DNA of 9,492 nt from an uncultured Flavobacteriaceae bacterium (GTDB lineage Bacteria; Bacteroidota; Bacteroidia; Flavobacteriales; Flavobacteriaceae): assembly GCA_913052425.1 (NCBI GenBank), contig CAJXEG010000045.1, positions 1 through 9,492 of the forward strand. Direction: 5' to 3'. The notes beneath the pieces are model-generated. The model had not been told where the DNA came from. It did not search any database and saw only the letters and a list, made by a program, of their open reading frames with translations. Below are positions 1 through 6,537 of this stretch, piece after piece (position 1 is the first letter of the stretch; each line of letters starts with the position of its first letter). The translations under genes and the position numbers were made by a program.

Positions 1-1
1 C

Positions 2-310
2 GGCTATCGGTTTACAGATCAAGAAACCAGAAAAGCCCTAAAGGAAATATACGACCTCAAAGGATATATCGCTGATCCTCATGGTGCAGTAGGCTATTTG
101 GGACTTAAAGAATATTTGGCAGCGCAAGGTAAAGATCAATACGGTGTATTTTTAGAAACCGCTCACCCCGTCAAATTTTTAGACTCGGTAAACAAAACCC
201 TCAAATTGGAAGTTGAAATCCCCGAACGACTCAAACACACCCTGTCCAAACAAAAAGTCAGTGTTCCCATCAAGGATTACAATGAACTGAAAGCCTATTT
301 ACTGAATTAA
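2..310 (+). CDS. thrC: Threonine synthase, C-terminal end (partial)
   Basis: This is the last 102 codons of a gene that begins before the window; the frame is open from position 2 to the TAA at 308-310. Threonine synthase is a cytoplasmic PLP enzyme that converts O-phosphohomoserine to threonine and phosphate, the last step of the aspartate-to-threonine pathway. Two stretches typical of the family's C-terminus are visible: DPHGAVGYLGL (codons at about 77-109) and FLETAHPVKF (about 149-178). The PLP-binding lysine lies upstream and cannot be checked. The visible part is intact. In many bacteroidetes the gene closes a thrA-thrB-thrC operon, but the upstream context is not visible here. The last 12 bases overlap the end of the convergent aminopeptidase gene. 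Identification rests on motif recall, not alignment. Confidence 0.9.
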   Translation, partial: GYRFTDQETRKALKEIYDLKGYIADPHGAVGYLGLKEYLAAQGKDQYGVFLETAHPVKFLDSVNKTLKLEVEIPERLKHTLSKQKVSVPIKDYNELKAYLLN

Positions 311-1945
311 GGTTTTGATCTCGGGTAAAATAAAGTCTTTTAATGCACTCTCTTGTTGCATCGTGGCCTCAATGCTCTCCCAATCTCTGGGCGCACCGGC
401 CGACAAATTGACCGGGCCGTCTTGCGTAATCAAAACATCATCTTCGATGCGAATACCAATATTCCACCATTTGGGATCACAGGGGCTGTTTTCCGGAATA
501 TAGATACCGGGTTCTATGGTAATGACCATATCTGCCTTTAGTTTCCCGTAATTCCCTGGATCGTGAACATCCAATCCAATATGGTGTGAAAGACCGTGAG
601 GATAATATTTTTTTGCCTCAGAAGGTTCAATGATGATCCCCAACTGCTGCAATCCCTGGGCGACAACATCATAGGACAATTTGTAAATCGATCTAAAACT
701 ATTGCCTACTAGAGCAGCGTTGATGGCTGCTTCCTGTGAATCGTAAACTATTTGATACAAAGCTTTTTGCTCCGGACTGAAAACACCATTAGCAGGAATG
801 GTACGGGTGACATCTGCAGTGTAACCATAGAACTCTGCCCCCAAGTCCATCAAAACCAATTGATTGTGAATTTCTTCTTTGTCATTTTCGATATAGTGTA
901 AAACACAACCGTTTTCTCCTGCACCAACAATGGAGGGATAACCCTCGTCCGCGGCACCGTATTTTCGATATACAAATTCGTGAATGCCTTGAATTTCTCT
1001 TTCGCCCATATCGGGATGCATGGCCTTCATCACTTCAATTTGTCCCACCACTGAAATGGCAACCGCTTTTTTGAGAAGATCCACTTCATTTTTGGTTTTT
1101 ATCTCCCTCAAATCAGCCATAATCAAAGACAAGGTCTCTATATCAAAATTGTAATTGCGCAAAGCAAAAGCAGTTTTTCTCTTGACTTCTCTGTAAAAAT
1201 CCTGATCAGCTTTATTAAGAAAATCTTTGATGATTTTGAAATCCATTAACAAACTGTCACGTGCTACTATGGACGCTACCGCCTCCCTTGCTTCTTCGAT
1301 ACTGTCTTCATCGGCTTCCATAATTCTTTGATAGGCCGAGTGAGCCAAACGATTGAAATCGTTTGGAAAGTTGATGGCTTCTCTAAAAGCCTTCTTAAGA
1401 TCAAAAAGGTCGTTGGGATCATCTACTTTATATCGGATATTATCTTTAAAGACATAGGTCTTTTGACCTCGAATGTCATTTTTAAACTCAAACATCAATA
1501 CCCTGTCAAAGCGATCTAAGCTTTGGGTGTCGTTCTTAAAATCACCCCGCTCGGATGCCCTATCAAATCCCAATAGTTTAACCTTTTCCAGATCATAGCG
1601 TTTACCATTCCACATTTCCATATAAACATCGCGCTCCGGCACGTAAATTTTTTCATAATAAACCCCTTGGCTGTCTGTTTGAGGATTTTTATAGATCATC
1701 AAAACAGAATGAGGTTGATGCCAACCGGTCAAATAGAAAAAGTTAGGGTCTTGATGGTAGATATAATCCACATCATTGGCCCTGTTCCTGATCGGTGCAC
1801 TGAACAAAACAGCAACACTGTTGTCGGGCATCTTTTGGCGAAATGCCTTCCTCACCTTCTGATAGTGCTCGGCAGACAACTTTGATTTTTGACCATATCC
1901 TAAAACAAAAGAGAACAAAACAATAAATACAAAGAGATTTTTCAT
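299..1945 (-). CDS. Exported Xaa-Pro aminopeptidase (M24B, aminopeptidase P family)
   Basis: A 548-residue metallopeptidase that should remove an N-terminal residue preceding proline from peptides. Residues 1-18 form a signal peptide (KN, then a hydrophobic run, then GYG before Q19), so the enzyme is probably periplasmic or outer-membrane exposed, unlike cytoplasmic E. coli PepP. An aminopeptidase P N-terminal domain covers roughly residues 23-170. The pita-bread catalytic domain begins near 280 (EIKTKNEVDLLKKA). By comparison with E. coli PepP, the expected dimetal ligands are Asp367, Asp378, His454, Glu478 and Glu501, with the conserved His350, His450 and His461 also present; all are intact. 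The protein is about 100 residues longer than E. coli PepP (441), mostly because of a charged, helix-like segment at about 180-270. The ATG at 1945 is chosen because it gives the signal peptide. The gene converges with thrC and diverges from gcvT. Confidence 0.93.
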   Translation of the reverse strand: MKNLFVFIVLFSFVLGYGQKSKLSAEHYQKVRKAFRQKMPDNSVAVLFSAPIRNRANDVDYIYHQDPNFFYLTGWHQPHSVLMIYKNPQTDSQGVYYEKIYVPERDVYMEMWNGKRYDLEKVKLLGFDRASERGDFKNDTQSLDRFDRVLMFEFKNDIRGQKTYVFKDNIRYKVDDPNDLFDLKKAFREAINFPNDFNRLAHSAYQRIMEADEDSIEEAREAVASIVARDSLLMDFKIIKDFLNKADQDFYREVKRKTAFALRNYNFDIETLSLIMADLREIKTKNEVDLLKKAVAISVVGQIEVMKAMHPDMGEREIQGIHEFVYRKYGAADEGYPSIVGAGENGCVLHYIENDKEEIHNQLVLMDLGAEFYGYTADVTRTIPANGVFSPEQKALYQIVYDSQEAAINAALVGNSFRSIYKLSYDVVAQGLQQLGIIIEPSEAKKYYPHGLSHHIGLDVHDPGNYGKLKADMVITIEPGIYIPENSPCDPKWWNIGIRIEDDVLITQDGPVNLSAGAPRDWESIEATMQQESALKDFILPEIKTLIQ

Positions 1946-2005
1946 AGTAATAATTTTAAAGGGGGTTTAAGCCAAATTTTAAATACACTTATGACATAAA
2001 AATAA

Positions 2006-2013
2006 TATTTTTG
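2006..2013 (+). promoter_or_regulatory. Candidate -7 promoter box for gcvT
   Basis: TATTTTTG matches the Bacteroidota sigma-ABfr -7 consensus TAnnTTTG exactly and ends 14 nt before the gcvT ATG, which would leave a leader of roughly 10 nt. I see no good TTG -33 element at the usual spacing, and the region is AT-rich, so chance is a real alternative. Confidence 0.45.
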
Positions 2014-2027
2014 ATTAAAAGTACTCC

Positions 2028-3110
2028 ATGAAGAAAACCCCATTTTTTGACATTCACACCCAATTGGGTGCCAAAATATCTCTTTTCGGTGGGTATCAGA
2101 TGCCCATTCAGTACAGCGGCGTCCGACAAGAACATCTGGCTGTAAGACAAAATCTAGGAGTTTTTGATGTTTCCCATATGGGAGAATTTATGGTCGAGGG
2201 ATCCCACGCCTTTGATTTGTTGCAGTTCATTTGCAGCAATGACATCTCCAAACTCATTCCGGGAAAAGCCCAATACAATTACCTGCCCAATGACCAGGGC
2301 GGAGTGGTCGATGACCTGATTGTTTACCAACTCCAAAACGAAAAATACTTACTGGTGGTCAATGCTTCCAATGTTGAAAAAGACTGGGATCACATTGAAA
2401 GACAAAACAAAAAGTTCAATGCAAGGCTTGAAAATGTGTCAGAAAAAACGGCCCTATTGGCCATTCAAGGGCCCAAAGCCCTGGCAGCCATGCAGTCCAT
2501 TTGCAATGCCCAACTCCATCAATTGGCCCACTACAGCCATACCACCACTACTTTTGCAGGAGTCAAAAATATTTTGGTTGCCACCACAGGCTATTCAGGT
2601 GCTGGAGGGATTGAAATCTATTTTGACGTCTCGAATGCCGAAAAAATATGGAAGGCGGTGATGGAAGCGGGTGCCGATTTTGGGATTTTACCAGTAGGAT
2701 TGGCCGCTCGGGACACGCTTCGTTTGGAAATGGGCTATAGTCTCTATGGAAATGAAATCAACGACCAAAGCTCCCCCATCAGCGCAGGTCTGGGATGGGT
2801 CACCAAACCACATACCGGTTTTTTAAATGCAGCAATGCACCAAAAATCAATCGAAGAAGGGACTACAGAAAAGCTCGTGGGTTTTCAAATCGATGAAAGA
2901 GGCATTCCTCGCTCGGGTTATCTTCTGTTTGACACCGACGAAAATCCCATTGGTAGGGTTACCTCCGGAACCCAATCTCCCTCAATAAACATGGGCATCG
3001 GTTTGGGCTATGTCAAAACTAATTTTTCCAAACCCGGACAAAAAATATCGGTGAAGATCAGAGAAAAATTTGTTCCCGCCAGCATCGTAAAACTACCCTT
3101 TGTAAAATGA
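2028..3110 (+). CDS. gcvT: Glycine cleavage system T-protein (aminomethyltransferase)
   Basis: A 360-residue cytoplasmic enzyme of the glycine cleavage complex. It takes the aminomethyl group from the lipoyl arm of H-protein and passes the one-carbon unit to tetrahydrofolate, giving 5,10-methylene-THF and ammonia. Visible signatures are FDVSHMGEF (46-54) and GGVVDDLIVY (91-100), whose Asp95/Asp96 pair includes the conserved folate-site aspartate. Also present are ARDTLRLEMGYSLYG (227-241) and the C-terminal-domain motif VTSGTQSPSINMGIGLGYV (311-329). The length is normal for GcvT (about 360), and both the GCV_T and GCV_T_C portions are complete. The ATG at 2028 fits family starts, which begin a few residues before the TPFFDIH-like segment. 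No H- or P-protein gene lies in this window, so the system is split across the genome. The next gene starts 7 bp after the stop. Confidence 0.97.
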   Translation: MKKTPFFDIHTQLGAKISLFGGYQMPIQYSGVRQEHLAVRQNLGVFDVSHMGEFMVEGSHAFDLLQFICSNDISKLIPGKAQYNYLPNDQGGVVDDLIVYQLQNEKYLLVVNASNVEKDWDHIERQNKKFNARLENVSEKTALLAIQGPKALAAMQSICNAQLHQLAHYSHTTTTFAGVKNILVATTGYSGAGGIEIYFDVSNAEKIWKAVMEAGADFGILPVGLAARDTLRLEMGYSLYGNEINDQSSPISAGLGWVTKPHTGFLNAAMHQKSIEEGTTEKLVGFQIDERGIPRSGYLLFDTDENPIGRVTSGTQSPSINMGIGLGYVKTNFSKPGQKISVKIREKFVPASIVKLPFVK

Positions 3111-3117
3111 TCGACCA

Positions 3118-3942
3118 GTGAAGAGGATTTTGATTCTTGGTGCCAGTGGATTTATAGGAAATACCCTATACAAGGAGCTCAATTCCTATTACGACACTTT
3201 TGGAACTTATTTTACCAAAAAGGGCTTTGGCCAAAACCATCATTTTTTTCATTTCCACATGGAAGAAGGAGGGCTGGAAAGCATCATCAAGGAAGTCAAA
3301 CCAAAGCTGATCATCTCCGCCCTTAGAGGGCCTTTTGAAGCCTTGATCGAAACCCATCAGTTTTTAATTGACCTGATAGATCGCTCCAATTGCAGGTTGA
3401 TCTTTCTTTCCTCTGCCAATGTGTTTGATACCTTCGAACACTTCCCCTCCTACGAATACGACAAAACCCTATCGGAAAGCATTTACGGTCGATTCAAAAT
3501 CAAAATCGAAAACGACTTGCTGCGCCTTCCACCTGCCAAGTTTGTTTTGGCCCGTTTGCCCATGGTCTTTGGAAATCATTCCCCAAGAATTCAGGAATTG
3601 GACGAGGCCATGAATACCAACCAACCCATCGAGGTATTCCCCAACACTATCATCAATGTCAATAACGACATCAAACTCAGTCAACAAATTCACTACATCA
3701 TCAATCAACAACTGACAGGGGTTTTTCATTTGGGCAGTACAGATTTGATCCATCATTTTGACTTTATTAAATTAATGATTCAAAAAAGGTATCAAAGAAA
3801 AGCCATATACAAACAGGTCTACACCACCAATCAAATGCGATACTTGGCCGTATTGGCCAAGGAGAACAAACTGCCCAACAACCTACTTTTTTCTTACACC
3901 GAAGTATTGGACGACTTGACCTTGGTCAAAAAGGATTTTTAA
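3118..3942 (+). CDS. NAD(P)-dependent epimerase / RmlD-like reductase (extended SDR)
   Basis: A 274-residue protein with a Rossmann fold. The dinucleotide-binding motif GASGFIG lies at residues 8-14, right after the first strand (KRILIL). SSANVFD at 98-104 corresponds to the catalytic Ser/Thr region of dTDP-4-dehydrorhamnose reductases. YGRFK at 123-127 supplies the Tyr-xxx-Lys pair, and ARLPMVFG at 145-152 is typical of RmlD/NAD-epimerase proteins. The fold and cofactor type are therefore well supported, but the sugar substrate cannot be named. No other nucleotide-sugar gene is near. The start is a GTG at 3118, 7 bp after the gcvT stop; it places the GxxGxxG motif at the usual distance from the N-terminus and implies co-transcription with gcvT. 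Any link to glycine or folate metabolism is unproven. Confidence 0.82.
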   Translation: MKRILILGASGFIGNTLYKELNSYYDTFGTYFTKKGFGQNHHFFHFHMEEGGLESIIKEVKPKLIISALRGPFEALIETHQFLIDLIDRSNCRLIFLSSANVFDTFEHFPSYEYDKTLSESIYGRFKIKIENDLLRLPPAKFVLARLPMVFGNHSPRIQELDEAMNTNQPIEVFPNTIINVNNDIKLSQQIHYIINQQLTGVFHLGSTDLIHHFDFIKLMIQKRYQRKAIYKQVYTTNQMRYLAVLAKENKLPNNLLFSYTEVLDDLTLVKKDF

Positions 3943-3949
3943 TTGTTTT

Positions 3950-3957
3950 TATATTTG
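3950..3957 (+). promoter_or_regulatory. Candidate -7 promoter box for the YebC-family gene
   Basis: TATATTTG matches TAnnTTTG exactly, lying in the 37-bp gap after the SDR gene and ending 22 nt before the ATG. The nearest TTG upstream (3922-3924) is about 25 nt away, too far for a standard -33 element. The gene may have its own promoter in addition to read-through from gcvT. Confidence 0.45.
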
Positions 3958-3979
3958 TGACGAACAACCAATAAATATT

Positions 3980-4696
3980 ATGGGAAGAGCCTTTGAATTT
4001 CGAAAAGCCAGAAAAATGAAACGATGGTCGGCCATGGCCAAAACCTTTACCCGCATCGGTAAGGATATTGTCATGGCAGTCAAAGAAGGAGGCCCGGATC
4101 CGGACAACAATTCTCGACTTCGGGCGGTGATACAAAATGCCAAAGCCGCCAACATGCCCAAGGACAATGTCGAGCGCGCCATAAAAAAAGCGTCTGATAA
4201 AGCTACAGAAAACTACAAGGAGGTCTTGTTTGAAGGCTATGCTCCCCACGGAATTGCCATACTGGTCGAAACCGCTACCGACAACAACAATCGGACCGTG
4301 GCCAATGTGAGGAGTTATTTTAACAAATGTAATGGTAACTTAGGCACCTCTGGCTCCGTGGAGTTTATGTTCGACCGAAGCTGTAATTTTAGAATCCCCG
4401 CCGAGGGGGTGGATGTCGAAGAAATGGAATTGGAGTTCATCGACCACGGGGTAGAGGAAGTCTTTGAAGATGAAGATGGAATATTGCTCTATGCCCCTTT
4501 TGAAAACTTTGGAGCCATACAAAAAGAATTGGAAAACCGTTCCATCGAAATCCTTTCCTCCGGCTTTGATTGCATCCCTCAGATTACCAAACAAATTTCG
4601 GCAGATCAACAGGAGGAAGTACTGAAACTGATCGAAAAGATCGAAGAGGACGATGATGTACAAAATGTGTATCACGCCATGGAGATTCTAGAATGA
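3980..4696 (+). CDS. YebC/PmpR/TACO1-family protein
   Basis: A 238-residue protein of the widespread YebC family. Members have been described as DNA-binding regulators (PmpR type). Mitochondrial TACO1 and, more recently, bacterial YebC have been linked to translation, including relief of ribosome stalling. Visible family features are the basic N-terminal domain with IGKDIVMAVKEGGPDPDNN (26-44), the segment AKAANMPKDNVERAIKK (54-70), FEGYAPHGIAILVE (84-97) and GTSGSVEFMF (122-131). An acidic C-terminal domain contains EFIDHGVEEVFED (152-164). The N-terminus is MGRAFEFRKARKMKRW, not the MAGHSKWANIKHRK form of E. coli YebC, which places it in the second, YeeN-like branch. The length is normal. 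It acts in the cytoplasm. Its partner (DNA or ribosome) cannot be told from the sequence, so no symbol is assigned. Confidence 0.92.
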   Translation: MGRAFEFRKARKMKRWSAMAKTFTRIGKDIVMAVKEGGPDPDNNSRLRAVIQNAKAANMPKDNVERAIKKASDKATENYKEVLFEGYAPHGIAILVETATDNNNRTVANVRSYFNKCNGNLGTSGSVEFMFDRSCNFRIPAEGVDVEEMELEFIDHGVEEVFEDEDGILLYAPFENFGAIQKELENRSIEILSSGFDCIPQITKQISADQQEEVLKLIEKIEEDDDVQNVYHAMEILE

Positions 4697-4755
4697 GTTC
4701 ATTCATCAAGACTAAATAGGTAAAGTAATCACCAGAATTTCAGACCCCAAACAAT

Positions 4756-5199
4756 ATGAGATCAAACACCCTACTACTGCTGTCTTTGATTTTGTTCCCT
4801 GTATTCGTATTGGCACAGCCCAAATGGGATTCCAAAGAAATCAAAATGTTTTTTGGGCAAGGCCCTTTTATGGAAAAGGAAGTGATAGAAATCAATGTCA
4901 CAATCAAAAAACAAAAACCGTCCAACCTTCTGGCCGTCTTGGCATTCTATTTCCTTTTGGATGTGGAAAAGGAAGGTTTTGAAGAAATTAAAATTACTCA
5001 AAAAAAGCTCTAAAACGGAAACACAGGGGTCTTTTTCGTTCATCACAACCTGCCCGACGACGCACTCAAAGCCGTAAAAGTGTTTTTGGAACTCGAGAGG
5101 CAAAATCAATACAATTGTAAAGTGGTCTCCATCAAAACCCATTGGGAGTGCTGGTGCATCCAAAAAACTGACGAATGGGGCATTTCTGATTGCCCCTAA
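4756..5199 (+). pseudogene. Small secreted protein of unknown family, split by an in-frame TAA
   Basis: Translation from the ATG at 4756 gives 85 residues before a TAA at 5011-5013. The same frame then stays open for 61 more codons to a TAA at 5197-5199, immediately abutting the convergent acyltransferase gene. The first part has a clear signal peptide: Arg2, a hydrophobic core at 5-18, and probable cleavage after VLA at 20 (mature start QPKWDSKEIK). There is no lipobox cysteine, so it is not a lipoprotein. The part after the stop looks like normal protein (GVFFVHHNLPDDALKAVKVF, then a Cys/Trp-rich end, WECWCIQ and SDC). Because both sides share one frame, a single base change (for example AAA, CAA or GAA to TAA) would explain the break, rather than an indel. 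I do not recognise the family. Alternatives are a functional 85-residue protein, a sequencing error, or stop read-through. The 59-bp gap after the YebC gene holds no evident promoter. Confidence 0.62.
5177..5196. terminator. Possible bidirectional terminator hairpin between convergent genes
   Basis: GGGGCA (5177-5182) can pair with TGCCCC (5191-5196) around an 8-nt loop, a 6-bp GC-rich stem. On the plus strand a T5 run follows at 5206-5210. On the minus strand a T6 run follows the stem about 10 nt downstream (the A-run at 5162-5167). The T-runs are not directly at the stem base, so it is imperfect as an intrinsic terminator, but its place at the meeting point of two converging transcripts fits. 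It overlaps the last codons of the interrupted gene. Confidence 0.35.
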
Positions 5200-5724
5200 T
5201 TACCCTTTTTCGGCCTCATTGAAATAGGCTTTCATTTCTTTTAAATCCTTTTCAATATCTCCCGTTGGCTTCAATAGTTTTAAAAAAGATACTTTTTTTG
5301 AGGGGTAGTTAAAGTGTACCAATAAAATGGGCACTTCGGCCTCTAGAGCGATATAGTAAAAGCCTGTTTTCCATCGATCTACTTTTTTTCGAGTTCCCTC
5401 CGGAGCAATCGCCATTCTAAAAGCGTCCTTTTCCTTAAAAATTTGCGCTATAGCGGATACTTTATTTTCATTGGAATTGCGATTGATTGGAGTTCCACCC
5501 AAGGTGCGAAAAAACCAACCCGTAAGGGGATTAAACAATTCTTGTTTCCCCACATAGCTTATTTTTTCGTTCAGGACAGCGCGGGTCAAAACTCCCACAA
5601 TAAAGTCCATATTTCGGGTATGGGGATAAACAGCTAAAATGAATTTTTTCAATTGAGGAAAATCTCCTTCAATCCTCCAGCTCATCAGGCGGAAAAATAC
5701 CATCTTAGCCAAATATGAAATCAT
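5200..5724 (-). CDS. PlsC-type lysophospholipid acyltransferase (compact form)
   Basis: A 174-residue member of the 1-acyl-sn-glycerol-3-phosphate acyltransferase superfamily, expected to move an acyl chain onto a lysophospholipid or related acceptor at the inner face of the membrane. The four superfamily motifs are visible in order: PHTRNMDF (34-41) with the catalytic H-x4-D pair His35/Asp40; GGTPINR (76-82); APEGTRKK (107-114); and VPILLV (131-136). It is shorter than classical PlsC (about 240 residues) and lacks a long N-terminal membrane helix, as is common in compact bacteroidete homologues. The catalytic motif carries Arg38-class substitutions relative to the common HTSNWD form (HTRNMD here), with the catalytic residues kept. 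The ATG at 5724 overlaps the kdsB stop in an ATGA, implying translational coupling. The acceptor substrate is unknown; phosphatidic acid synthesis is only the default guess. Confidence 0.85.
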   Translation of the reverse strand: MISYLAKMVFFRLMSWRIEGDFPQLKKFILAVYPHTRNMDFIVGVLTRAVLNEKISYVGKQELFNPLTGWFFRTLGGTPINRNSNENKVSAIAQIFKEKDAFRMAIAPEGTRKKVDRWKTGFYYIALEAEVPILLVHFNYPSKKVSFLKLLKPTGDIEKDLKEMKAYFNEAEKG

Positions 5725-6464
5725 TGGGAATCCATTTGATTTAAATGGGCCTTTGCGCGCTCCAAATCTTTGGGGTTATCGATTCCAAAATTTAGATTTT
5801 GAGTCACTACCATTTTGATTTTTTTCCCGTGTTCGAGATAGCGGATGCACTCGATTTTTTCGGCCGACTCCAAAGGGGTCATCTCCTGTTCACTGAATTC
5901 GACCAAAGCTTGTTTTCTAAAGGCATAGACCCCTACGTGTTTAAAATAGGGCGGAGCCTGCTCGTTATCCCGATCAAAGGGAATGGGTGAACGGGAAAAA
6001 TAAAGTGCAAAGTTGTTTAAATCGACGATTACTTTGACCACACTGGGATTTTCAACTTCCTCATACTCTTGTAATGGCGTCATCAAAGAAGCCAAAGCGA
6101 TCTCTCTTTTTGGATCGTCCTTAAAGACATCAATCAACTTTTTTAGGCTGGCACCATCCACAAAAGGCTCATCCCCTTGTACGTTGATCACCAAATCGGC
6201 ATCCATCCCGGAAACGGCTTCGGCAATTCGGTCACTGCCACATTGGTGATCGTTACGGGTCATCAGCGCGCGGCCACCATTATCAGAAATTTCATTAAAG
6301 ATCACATCGCTGTCCGTAGCCACAATCACTACGTCAAAAAGACCCGTGGCCAACACATTTTGATAGGTTTTTAAAATAACGGTTTTATCACCCAGCTGCT
6401 GCATCAGCTTACCGGGGAAACGGGAGGAATCGTATCGCGCAGGAATAATCGAAACTATCTTCAT
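5721..6464 (-). CDS. kdsB: 3-deoxy-manno-octulosonate cytidylyltransferase (CMP-KDO synthetase)
   Basis: A 247-residue cytoplasmic enzyme that activates KDO with CTP, giving CMP-KDO and pyrophosphate for the inner core of lipopolysaccharide. Diagnostic segments are IIPARYDSSRFPGK (6-19, nucleotide-binding loop), CGSDRIAEA (75-83), VINVQGDEPF (92-101) with the metal-binding aspartate, SRSPIPF (157-163), KHVGVYAFRK (175-184), PLESAEKIECIRYLE (197-211) and GIDNPKDLERA (227-237). The length matches the family (about 248). The frame stays open 31 codons further upstream, but the ATG at 6464 is chosen because MKIVSIIPARYDSSR is the canonical N-terminus and the upstream extension has no family counterpart. 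It lies 73 bp downstream of the RecD-like gene and overlaps the acyltransferase start by 4 bp. Confidence 0.96.
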   Translation of the reverse strand: MKIVSIIPARYDSSRFPGKLMQQLGDKTVILKTYQNVLATGLFDVVIVATDSDVIFNEISDNGGRALMTRNDHQCGSDRIAEAVSGMDADLVINVQGDEPFVDGASLKKLIDVFKDDPKREIALASLMTPLQEYEEVENPSVVKVIVDLNNFALYFSRSPIPFDRDNEQAPPYFKHVGVYAFRKQALVEFSEQEMTPLESAEKIECIRYLEHGKKIKMVVTQNLNFGIDNPKDLERAKAHLNQMDSQ

Positions 6465-6537
6465 TACTGCAAAAGAAAGGACAAATTTTAATAATTCGGC
6501 AGTGATTCTAAAGTTTTTACAACAAAAAAAAATGCCC

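Noticed and set aside
295..345. Possible hairpin between TATTTAC and GTAAAATA at the thrC/aminopeptidase junction
   Set aside because: AT-only pairs of 5-6 bp around a loop of more than 20 nt; too weak for a terminator.
1952..1983. Direct repeat AATTTTAAA (1952-1960 and 1975-1983) upstream of the aminopeptidase and gcvT
   Set aside because: Nine bases of pure A/T in an AT-rich gap, expected by chance; no symmetry or further copies to suggest an operator.
2320..2661. 113-codon alternative plus frame inside gcvT, and similar alternative frames inside the SDR and YebC genes
   Set aside because: Shadows of strongly identified genes; the translations show no motifs and lie wholly inside conserved coding sequence.
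4774..5163. Open frame on the minus strand, 129 codons, antisense to the interrupted secreted protein
   Set aside because: It is codon-aligned with the plus-strand frame, where antisense open frames arise easily. Its translation is rich in Phe, His and Asp with no family features, while the plus frame has a signal peptide and ends neatly at the neighbour.
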